Both the position numbers and the translations under genes were made by a program. The notes beneath the pieces were generated by a model that ran no database searches, was not told the origin of the DNA, and worked only from the letters and a program-made list of their open reading frames with translations. This document shows positions 5,850 through 12,206 of a stretch of 17,681 nucleotides of DNA, one piece after another. This stretch comes from Lachnospiraceae bacterium (GTDB taxonomy: Bacteria > Bacillota > Clostridia > Lachnospirales > Lachnospiraceae). The DNA lies in NCBI GenBank assembly GCA_003520205.1, contig DOVG01000012.1, forward strand, positions 1 to 17,681, in the 5' to 3' direction. Positions within the stretch are counted from its first letter, which is position 1, and each line of letters begins with the position of its first letter.

Positions 5850-7394
5850 ATGAAAAACTATAAATTACTGATGCTCACTACACTGATTATCTCAGGCTGT
5901 TCTATGGTTTATGAGCTTATAATCAGTGCGGTGAGCTCGTATCTTGTGGGAGACAGTACTCTTCAGTATTCAGTTACAATAGGACTGTATATGTTTGCAA
6001 TGGGTGTTGGCTCTTTTCTTTCGAAGTATATAAAAAAGAACTTATTTAACTGGTTTGTAAATATAGAAATAGGTGTAGGAGTGATTGGCGGACTTAGTTC
6101 ACTTCTTCTTTTTTGTGCGAACCTGTATCTTGAGTCATATCAGCTTGTTATGTATATTGAGATAATTCTTATAGGTACACTTGTAGGAGCTGAGATTCCT
6201 ATTTTGACCAGGATAATAGAGATGGATAAGAAGAATCTTAGAATCACTCTTTCTCATTTGTTCAGTTTTGACTATATAGGTGGACTGCTCGGTTCAGTAG
6301 CATTTCCGCTTCTGCTTCTTCCGCATCTTGGATATTTTGCGACAGCATTTATGGCGGGCACATTTAATCTCATATGTGCAACTCTCATAGTTTTTAGATA
6401 TCATGAAAGAATAAAAAGAGTAAGATATTATAAGCTTGCAACTGTTTTGATGCTTTTAATGATGATATTTGGTATGCTTATATCTGAAAATATAGGCAAG
6501 TTAATAGAAAACGGGCTTTACAGAGATAATATTATCATGTCTGAACAGACGCAGTATCAGAAGATAGTTGTAACCCGTCATAAGGATGATGTAAGACTTT
6601 ATATAGATGGAAATGTGCAGTTTTCATCAAAAGATGAATACAGATATCATGAAGCACTTGTCCATATTCCTATGAGTGTAGCATCAGCTAAATCAGAAGT
6701 ACTGATTCTTGGAGGTGGTGACGGGATGGCGGCAAGAGAACTTCTGAAGTATCCTGACACTAGGATAACCATGGTTGATTTGGATAGTGAGATGACCAGA
6801 CTTTGCAGTGAGAATAAGGTTATAGCAGAACTGAATCAGAACTCTCTTAAGTCTGAGAGACTGACTATAATTAATATGGATGCATATAAGTATCTTGAAA
6901 CCTGTGATAAGAAGTATAATGTTGTTATAGTGGATCTTCCTGACCCCAACAACGAAGTGCTTGCAAAGCTTTATTCAAATGTATTCTACCGTATGTGTGG
7001 AAATGTCCTGGCTACGGGTGGAGTTATAAATGTTCAGTCCACCAGCCCATACTATGCAACATCTCCATTCTGGTGTGTAGAAAAAACACTTGAGAGTGAA
7101 GGCTTTATAGTGGCACCTTATCATCTTCAGGTTCCGGCTTTTGGAGACTGGGGATTTAATATGGCTGTTAAAGCTGATAATGATCATGTGGCTGATAAAA
7201 AGAGATTAAAAACAGAAGATATAAAGCTTGATGAGAATATAGAGACAAAGTATCTTACTTCTGAAAATATAAAATCACTATTTGTTTTTGGTAAAGATGA
7301 ACGTCCTAAAAATATGGATGATATTGAAATTAATCATCTTGCGAAACCTGTGATGATACAGTATTATAATGATGCAGTCAGAAATTGGGAGTAA
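5850..7394 (+). CDS. speE: Membrane-anchored spermidine synthase
   Basis: This 514-aa protein joins an N-terminal membrane part of about seven helices (residues 5-212) to a C-terminal polyamine aminopropyltransferase domain (about 225-445) and a short tail. Visible motifs are the SpeE-type QYQKIV (235-240), EYRYHEALVHIP (263-274), the nucleotide-binding GGGDG (288-292), VDLD (309-312), DLPDPN (362-367) with the catalytic acidic residue, and GDWGF (432-436). It should transfer aminopropyl groups from decarboxylated AdoMet, made by SpeD three genes upstream, to putrescine or a similar amine at the membrane. The helical part may place the product for export or for use on envelope substrates, which is inference. 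GGGDGM replaces the common GGGDGG. Its stop lies 4 bp before the diguanylate cyclase start. Confidence 0.9.
   Translation: MKNYKLLMLTTLIISGCSMVYELIISAVSSYLVGDSTLQYSVTIGLYMFAMGVGSFLSKYIKKNLFNWFVNIEIGVGVIGGLSSLLLFCANLYLESYQLVMYIEIILIGTLVGAEIPILTRIIEMDKKNLRITLSHLFSFDYIGGLLGSVAFPLLLLPHLGYFATAFMAGTFNLICATLIVFRYHERIKRVRYYKLATVLMLLMMIFGMLISENIGKLIENGLYRDNIIMSEQTQYQKIVVTRHKDDVRLYIDGNVQFSSKDEYRYHEALVHIPMSVASAKSEVLILGGGDGMAARELLKYPDTRITMVDLDSEMTRLCSENKVIAELNQNSLKSERLTIINMDAYKYLETCDKKYNVVIVDLPDPNNEVLAKLYSNVFYRMCGNVLATGGVINVQSTSPYYATSPFWCVEKTLESEGFIVAPYHLQVPAFGDWGFNMAVKADNDHVADKKRLKTEDIKLDENIETKYLTSENIKSLFVFGKDERPKNMDDIEINHLAKPVMIQYYNDAVRNWE
7387..7391 (+). promoter_or_regulatory. Ribosome binding site fixing the first GGDEF protein start at ATG 7399
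   Basis: GGGAG overlaps the end of speE and lies 7 nt before ATG 7399. The frame is open up to ATG 7369, but that codon has no comparable site. Confidence 0.7.
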
Positions 7395-7398
7395 AAAA

Positions 7399-8478
7399 AT
7401 GAAGATTTCCAAGGAATATGATGCTGATTTTATAGATAAGCTCACAGATGATAATAAAAGAAAAAAGATACAGTTCTTATGCTTATATACTTTACTTGCA
7501 TTTATCTCATTTTATATGACGATTCTGAATTTTATAACGCATAAGGGCTTACTTACATGGGCTACTTTTATTTTTGCTCTAATCTGTATCTTAAACACTG
7601 TTCTGACACTGTATGTTCCTAAGGGGATGACAGTGGCGGGATATATGTTTATGGCTGAACTTATAGCGCTGTTTACATTTTTTATCGTCTCTGGTAATCC
7701 TGAAGGCTTTTCTGCTATATGGATATGTATGCTTCCTTCCTGTGGAATGCTTCTGTATGGAAGAAGAAGGACTACGGTTTTATGTCTTGTGATGCTTATA
7801 ATTATGCTTTTCTTTTTCAGAGTTCCATATGGACAGCAATTTCTTCAGTATAATTATACTTCCTCATTTAAAATGCGATTCCCCGTTCTTTTTGTTACAT
7901 TTTTTATGCTTTCGTATTTCCTTGAGACTATTCGTAAGGTTACTAATAATGAGCTTAACAGAATCAGGAAGAAGTACGAGCATCTGTCTCTTCATGATGA
8001 ACTTACCGGTGTTCTTAACAGACATGGTTTGAAAGAACTTGAAGAGAAACAAAAACGTGGAAATTATCAGACTGTTGTTATGATGGATATAGATTTCTTT
8101 AAGAAGGTAAATGATACTTACGGTCATGATACAGGAGATATAGTTCTTGCTGAAGTGGCAGGAAGAATGGAAAGAGATCTGGAGACTTCAGTATGCAGAT
8201 GGGGAGGAGAGGAATTTGTTGCCTGGTTCCCTGAAGGATTAGATGATATCAATAAGCCGGAGAAGCTTAGAAATGATATAGAAGAAATGGATATTGCTAC
8301 AGATCATGGTGATATAAGAGTTACTGTCAGCATGGGCGCTGTTACTGCTACAGGTGATGATCTGCTGGAGAAAGTGATAAACAGGGCGGATGACTGCCTG
8401 TATAAAGCAAAGCAGACGGGGCGCAATAAAGTGGTCTGGGAAGAAGCAAAAAATATTGAAGGATTAAATAACTCATGA
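7399..8478 (+). CDS. Six-helix membrane diguanylate cyclase (GGDEF)
   Basis: This 359-aa protein has about six transmembrane helices (roughly 24-45, 52-73, 78-97, 104-120, 126-141 and 161-178). A short coiled linker (179-196) leads to a C-terminal GGDEF domain (198-348). That domain carries LHDELTGVLNRHG, the metal-binding MMDIDFFKKVND (Asp230, Asp232), YGHDTGD and the active-site GGEEF (269-273), so it should be an active cyclase making cyclic di-GMP from two GTP. The RxxD product-inhibition site expected just before GGEEF is not present (DLET occupies it). The membrane part probably senses a ligand or membrane state. The gene starts 4 bp after speE, so it belongs to the polyamine operon. 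A promoter for the next gene lies in its 3' end. Confidence 0.92.
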   Translation: MKISKEYDADFIDKLTDDNKRKKIQFLCLYTLLAFISFYMTILNFITHKGLLTWATFIFALICILNTVLTLYVPKGMTVAGYMFMAELIALFTFFIVSGNPEGFSAIWICMLPSCGMLLYGRRRTTVLCLVMLIIMLFFFRVPYGQQFLQYNYTSSFKMRFPVLFVTFFMLSYFLETIRKVTNNELNRIRKKYEHLSLHDELTGVLNRHGLKELEEKQKRGNYQTVVMMDIDFFKKVNDTYGHDTGDIVLAEVAGRMERDLETSVCRWGGEEFVAWFPEGLDDINKPEKLRNDIEEMDIATDHGDIRVTVSMGAVTATGDDLLEKVINRADDCLYKAKQTGRNKVVWEEAKNIEGLNNS

Positions 8479-8484
8479 TAAAAT
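8456..8484 (+). promoter_or_regulatory. Extended -10 promoter for the second GGDEF gene
   Basis: The -35 TTGAAG (8456-8461) and -10 TAAAAT (8479-8484) are spaced by 17 bp, with an extended TGA before the -10 (8476-8478). The element lies at the end of the upstream cyclase gene, and the TG falls in its stop codon. The same 15-mer recurs at 16616-16630, upstream of the Ldh2-type gene. Confidence 0.6.
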
Positions 8485-8520
8485 AAAATTTAGTTCGTTG
8501 TAGTAAAAAGGGGGTTAACT

Positions 8521-9432
8521 ATGTCTGAGGGCGGCGTTATAGAACAATTAAAAAAAGCATGTAAAGAAGAAACTGGAATGCTCATGCTCATTAATCTTGA
8601 TAATTTCAATTTCTTCAATGATGTATATGGTCGTGATATGGGAGACAAGCTTGTGGCAAGGCTTGCTGCTATCATCAGTGGTGTTACATCAGGAGATGAT
8701 ATAAAAGGACGACTTGGCGGTGATGAATTCATCGTATTCTGTAAAGGACTTGAAAGCAGTGATGAGCTTCGTGAAATCCTGGGGTATATAAATAAGAAAA
8801 TCAAGGTTGTTATCGAAGAACTTCTTGGTCTGGAAGAAAAGGTATCTATGGGAGTGTCTATAGGTGCTGTTACAGTTCCTGGACAGGGGACGGATTATGA
8901 ATCATTATTCAGCAAAGCTGATTATGCGTTAGACAGAATAAAGCAGACCGGCAATCATGGCTGCGCATTTTATACTGATGAAAGTAATAAGAAGTATAAG
9001 AGTGAGATGGGCGATCTGAGTAAGAATATGGATGAAAGTGGTGATTCAACAGGTGCTCTCTGGCTTGATTATGATTATTTCAGCATAGTTTACAGGTATA
9101 TTCGTAGACACATAGAAACCTATAATGATACAGCTCTTAAAATGCTGGTTACTATAGTTCCTAAAAATGTGAAGATGAATGAATATGACTTCTATCAGAC
9201 TGTAAAAAATGCCGGTAAGATTATAAATAATGCACTTAGAAGAAGTGATGTAATGATGCAGTCAAGACAGAATCAGTTTTTCCTGATATTGCCGGAATTC
9301 CCGCAAAACTATGTTGCCAAGATGATAGAACGAATAAATAAGAAATGTGCTGATGCTGGAATAGATGAAGTAGTTGAAGTAAATATCCAGTATGAGATGA
9401 TAGTTGCGCAGAAGGAAAACAGCGATAAATAA
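8521..9432 (+). CDS. Soluble GGDEF protein with degenerate second GGDEF-like half
   Basis: This 303-aa protein has no membrane helix or sensor domain. It begins almost directly in a GGDEF domain (about 8-150) that keeps RLGGDEF (64-70), VYGRDMGD and VSMGVSIGAV. The usual metal-binding DxD before the FK...ND motif reads NLD, so the first Asp is Asn25; metal binding and activity may be impaired. No RxxD inhibitory site is seen. The C-terminal half (about 180-298) looks like a second, decayed GGDEF fold: NNALRRSDVMMQ then SRQNQF (248-253) where RxGGDEF would be, then LILPEF and an amphipathic helix. It could bind c-di-GMP or GTP, or regulate the neighbouring cyclase, rather than synthesise. A G-rich site (8510-8514) precedes the ATG, and the gene has its own promoter and terminator. 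Confidence 0.85.
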   Translation: MSEGGVIEQLKKACKEETGMLMLINLDNFNFFNDVYGRDMGDKLVARLAAIISGVTSGDDIKGRLGGDEFIVFCKGLESSDELREILGYINKKIKVVIEELLGLEEKVSMGVSIGAVTVPGQGTDYESLFSKADYALDRIKQTGNHGCAFYTDESNKKYKSEMGDLSKNMDESGDSTGALWLDYDYFSIVYRYIRRHIETYNDTALKMLVTIVPKNVKMNEYDFYQTVKNAGKIINNALRRSDVMMQSRQNQFFLILPEFPQNYVAKMIERINKKCADAGIDEVVEVNIQYEMIVAQKENSDK

Positions 9433-9438
9433 AGAACA

Positions 9439-9467
9439 AAAATGCCGCAGGGGATGCGGCATTTTTT
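9439..9467 (+). terminator. Rho-independent terminator after the GGDEF genes
   Basis: A perfect 11-bp stem, AAAATGCCGCA (9439-9449) with TGCGGCATTTT (9455-9465), has a 5-nt loop and runs into T to 9467. It closes the polyamine/c-di-GMP transcription unit. Confidence 0.93.
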
Positions 9468-9481
9468 AAAGGGTAAGAAAA

Positions 9482-9901
9482 ATGAAAGATAAGAAAAAAT
9501 ATATAATTATTGCAGCAGCTGTTATTGTAATACTGTTAATAATGCTTCTGCTTAAACAGCCTCAGACTGAAAATCCAAATCAGCTTCAGGTGGTTACTAC
9601 AACAGAGATTTCTCATGAGGAAGTCATAGAAGATGAATATGGATTCAGAAATGACAAGCTTCTGAAGGATCATTATGAGAAGCATGGAAAAGAAATGGGA
9701 TTTGGAAGTGCTGAGGATTATGAAGAGGCGGCGTCTGATGTGGTTAATAATCCTAATGCTCTGCATAAGACAGAAAAAGAAGACGGCGATGATGTTTACT
9801 ACGTCGAGAAAACAAATGAATTTGTTATCGTATCGACTGATGGATATATAAGAACATATTTTAATCCATCAGGTGGTATCAATTACTATAACAGACAGTA
9901 G
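9482..9901 (+). CDS. Small membrane-anchored protein, possible RNase-toxin-like domain
   Basis: This 139-aa protein has a Lys-rich start (MKDKKKY), one transmembrane helix (about 8-24), a linker (25-50) and a compact outside domain (about 53-139). That domain contains FRNDKLLKDHYEKHGKEMGF (55-74), SAEDYEEAA, then VYYVEKTNEFVIVSTDG and IRTYFNPSGGINYYNRQ at the very end. The pattern (HY..KHG helix, then a beta sheet with NEFVIVS.DG.IRTY) recalls BECR-type (barnase/EndoU/ColicinE5/RelE-like) RNase domains that end some polymorphic toxins and phage proteins. This is recollection, not a search result. No immunity-like partner is adjacent. The ATG follows AAAGGG (9468-9473), which overlaps the tail of the upstream terminator. 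Coding status is sure; function is not. Confidence 0.7.
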   Translation: MKDKKKYIIIAAAVIVILLIMLLLKQPQTENPNQLQVVTTTEISHEEVIEDEYGFRNDKLLKDHYEKHGKEMGFGSAEDYEEAASDVVNNPNALHKTEKEDGDDVYYVEKTNEFVIVSTDGYIRTYFNPSGGINYYNRQ

Positions 9902-9969
9902 TGCAGACTGATATAAAAAGTAATTAGAACTAAAATTGCTTTAGAGAGCAAAAGCATGATAACTGATTC

Positions 9970-9998
9970 TTGACGAATATAATATTATGGTGTAAATT
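9970..9998 (+). promoter_or_regulatory. Candidate promoter of the phosphonate operon
   Basis: The -35 TTGACG (9970-9975) and -10 TAAATT (9993-9998) are spaced by 17 bp, about 60 bp upstream of the YidC-TagF fusion. A perfect TATAAT also occurs at 9978-9983, but its -35 position reads CATGAT. The rest of the 156-bp gap (9902-10057) holds only a weak 6-bp hairpin (9937-9956) without a T tract. Confidence 0.5.
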
Positions 9999-10057
9999 TA
10001 TTTAGTTAGTGTATTTCTACATTGATACAGGAAAATTATTAATAGGAGTAATGTGAT

Positions 10058-11968
10058 ATGTCTTATATAGCATCAGCATTTGGTGTTGTTTTTAAATTCT
10101 GTTACAGTATAGGCTTTCAGAATTATCTGGTGGCAGTTGTACTCTTTACTGTTTTATCAAAGATTATTCTTCTTCCGGTAAGTATCTGGACACAGAAGAA
10201 CAGTATAAAGATGGTTATTATGCAGCCGAGACTGAATATGCTTAAGGTTAAGTATTTCGGCGATAAGGATAAGATAGCTGATGAAACAACAGAGCTTTAT
10301 AAGAAAGAGCATTATAATCCATTTCTTACAATCATTCCAACAATCATTCAGATAGCTCTGCTGCTTGGAATCATACATGTGGTTAGAAATCCTCAGCTTG
10401 CTGATCTTAATGAAAGCGCTATGGAGATAGCAGGTATAAGATTTCAGGAATATCCAAATGTAGTTGGCGGAATGTATCTATTAATGCCTGTTCTGGCAGG
10501 CCTTTCTGCACTTATTCTTGGTCTTGCACAGAATAAGCTGAATCCTCTTCAGGCAGAACAGTCTGGTGTTGGTCAGATAAGTACTCTTGCTATTTCAGTT
10601 GGTATCTCACTTGTTCTGGGATTCTTCGTTCCTATGGCAGTTGGTTTCTACTGGATATGCAGTAATCTTCTTACAATACTGCAGCAGGTGCTTTTAAATC
10701 TTATTATTAATCCAAATAAATATATCGATCACGAAGCTCTTGAAGACAGCAGACGACAGCTGGCTGAGCTTACTAATATGGGAAGCGGTGAGGTAACTAA
10801 AGAACAGAAGGCTAAAGAAAAGGCTGATTATAAGAAGTTCTTCAGTGTTGCCAATAAACATCTGGTATTCTATTCAGAGAAAAATGGTTTCTATAAGTAT
10901 TTTGAAGATACTATCAGATATCTGCTGGAACATACAAATGTTACAATCCATTATGTAACAAGCGATCCTAATGATCAGATATTTGAAATGGAAAAAGAAA
11001 ATCCTCATATCAGAGGATATTATATAGGAGAGAAGAGACTCATAACTCTTATGATGAAGATGGATGCAGATATGGTTGTTATGACTATGTCGGATCTGGA
11101 GAATTATCATATCAAGAGAAGTTATGTAAGAAAGGATGTGGAGTATGTATATATGTTCCACTATCCTCTTAGTACGCATATGGTTCTTCATACCGGAGCA
11201 CTTGATCATTATGACACCATCCTCTGTGTAGGTGATTTCCAGATACCGGAGATCAGAAAGCAGGAGGAGATACATAAGCTTCCGAAGAAGAAGCTGGTTG
11301 TAACAGGTTATGGTCAGCTTGAGAAGCTTCAGGCTGCTTATGATAAGATTAAGGATAATCTGAAGAAGGGCAATAAGATTCTTATTGCTCCATCATGGCA
11401 GGAAGGAAATATCCTTGATTCATGTATAGATGAAATGCTGAAAGGTCTTCTCGGTAAGGGCTTCAATGTTCATGTAAGACCTCATCCGGAATATGTAAAG
11501 AGATATGGGGCAAGAATGGATGCCATTGTTAAGAGATATGAAGACTACGATGGTGACGATCTTACATTTGAGCTTGATTTTACAAAGAATGACTCTATTT
11601 TCGATTCAGATGTTGCTATATCAGACTGGTCAGGAACTACATATGAATTCTCATTTGTAACCGGAAAGCCATGTATATTTATAGATACACCTATGAAGGT
11701 AAATAATCCGAACTATAAGGAAATCGGAATCGAACCGCTGGAGATAAGCCTTAGAGATAAGGTTGGTATCAGAATGAATCCTGAGAAGCTTGAAGGTATC
11801 GCAGATACTGTCCGCAACCTGATAGACAGACAGGATGAATATATAAAGAACAACATTGATATACGAAATGAACTTATAGCTAACTATGGACATAGTGGCG
11901 AAGAAAGTGCTAAGTATATCATTAGTAGCTTGAAAGAAAAGGCTCAGAAGAGAAAAGAAGATAATTAA
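10058..11968 (+). CDS. YidC/Oxa1-type insertase fused to TagF-like glycerophosphotransferase
   Basis: This 636-aa protein combines two families. Residues 1-240 are YidC/Oxa1-like: hydrophobic segments at about 20-45, 88-110, 138-158 and 174-212, with ILLPVS.WTQKNS..M...QP (37-57) and the NPF/IPT loop typical of YidC. The helix-1 Arg lining the YidC groove appears as Lys35. After a charged linker (241-258), residues 260-625 resemble the CDP-glycerol:poly(glycerophosphate) glycerophosphotransferase domain of TagB/TagF teichoic-acid enzymes. That part has HVRPHPEYVKRY (472-483), SDWSGTTYEF (522-531) and TGKPCIF. The C-terminal domain should therefore move a CDP-linked unit onto an acceptor at the inner membrane face. 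The operon makes a phosphonate, so CMP-phosphonate is the natural donor candidate (inference). AGGAG (10044-10048) precedes the ATG, with a two-codon ATGTGA between. Domain calls are firm; the joint function is unknown. Confidence 0.88.
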   Translation: MSYIASAFGVVFKFCYSIGFQNYLVAVVLFTVLSKIILLPVSIWTQKNSIKMVIMQPRLNMLKVKYFGDKDKIADETTELYKKEHYNPFLTIIPTIIQIALLLGIIHVVRNPQLADLNESAMEIAGIRFQEYPNVVGGMYLLMPVLAGLSALILGLAQNKLNPLQAEQSGVGQISTLAISVGISLVLGFFVPMAVGFYWICSNLLTILQQVLLNLIINPNKYIDHEALEDSRRQLAELTNMGSGEVTKEQKAKEKADYKKFFSVANKHLVFYSEKNGFYKYFEDTIRYLLEHTNVTIHYVTSDPNDQIFEMEKENPHIRGYYIGEKRLITLMMKMDADMVVMTMSDLENYHIKRSYVRKDVEYVYMFHYPLSTHMVLHTGALDHYDTILCVGDFQIPEIRKQEEIHKLPKKKLVVTGYGQLEKLQAAYDKIKDNLKKGNKILIAPSWQEGNILDSCIDEMLKGLLGKGFNVHVRPHPEYVKRYGARMDAIVKRYEDYDGDDLTFELDFTKNDSIFDSDVAISDWSGTTYEFSFVTGKPCIFIDTPMKVNNPNYKEIGIEPLEISLRDKVGIRMNPEKLEGIADTVRNLIDRQDEYIKNNIDIRNELIANYGHSGEESAKYIISSLKEKAQKRKEDN

Positions 11969-11987
11969 TAAAAAAGGAGAAATTAGT

Positions 11988-12203
11988 ATGGTACTTTATA
12001 TTGATCCATCAGTAACAACGTATATCATTCAGGCAGTTGCAGCTATAGTAATAGCAGGTGGTGCCGTTATATCCGTATTCTGGAGAAAGGCTAAAAAGAA
12101 GGTTAGCAAAACACTCAACATAGATGAGAACAGCAAGAAGGAAGTTGAAGACGAAATCCAGGAGATAGATGCTGCAACAGATGCAGCAAAAGAAGGAGAA
12201 TAA
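11988..12203 (+). CDS. Small single-helix membrane protein of the phosphonate operon
   Basis: This 71-aa protein has a short N-terminal segment (MVLYIDPSVTTY), one transmembrane helix (about 13-31), a basic stop-transfer cluster (WRKAKKKVSK, 32-41) and an acidic, probably helical tail (EVEDEIQEIDAATDAAKEGE). The basic cluster suggests the tail is cytoplasmic. It has an excellent GGAGA site (11976-11980) and is tightly packed between the insertase-transferase fusion and the triple fusion enzyme; its own 3' end provides the AAGGAG (12193-12198) of the next gene. A structural or scaffold partner of the YidC-TagF fusion, or a substrate of its insertase part, are possible roles. No enzymatic motif is present and I do not recognise a named family. 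Confidence 0.82.
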   Translation: MVLYIDPSVTTYIIQAVAAIVIAGGAVISVFWRKAKKKVSKTLNIDENSKKEVEDEIQEIDAATDAAKEGE

Positions 12204-12206
12204 AAT

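Noticed and set aside
9937..9956. Hairpin TGCTTT...AAAGCA as a terminator for the 139-aa gene
   Set aside because: Only 6 bp with an 8-nt loop and no T tract after it, so too weak to call.
10051..10056. Two-codon ATGTGA between ribosome binding site and start of the YidC-TagF fusion, as a regulatory mini-ORF
   Set aside because: It lies only 2 nt from the AGGAG, too close for efficient initiation; probably chance.
10874..11275. Minus-strand open frame of 133 codons, hydrophobic
   Set aside because: Antisense shadow of the TagF-like domain. Hydrophobicity comes from reading AT-rich sequence backwards.
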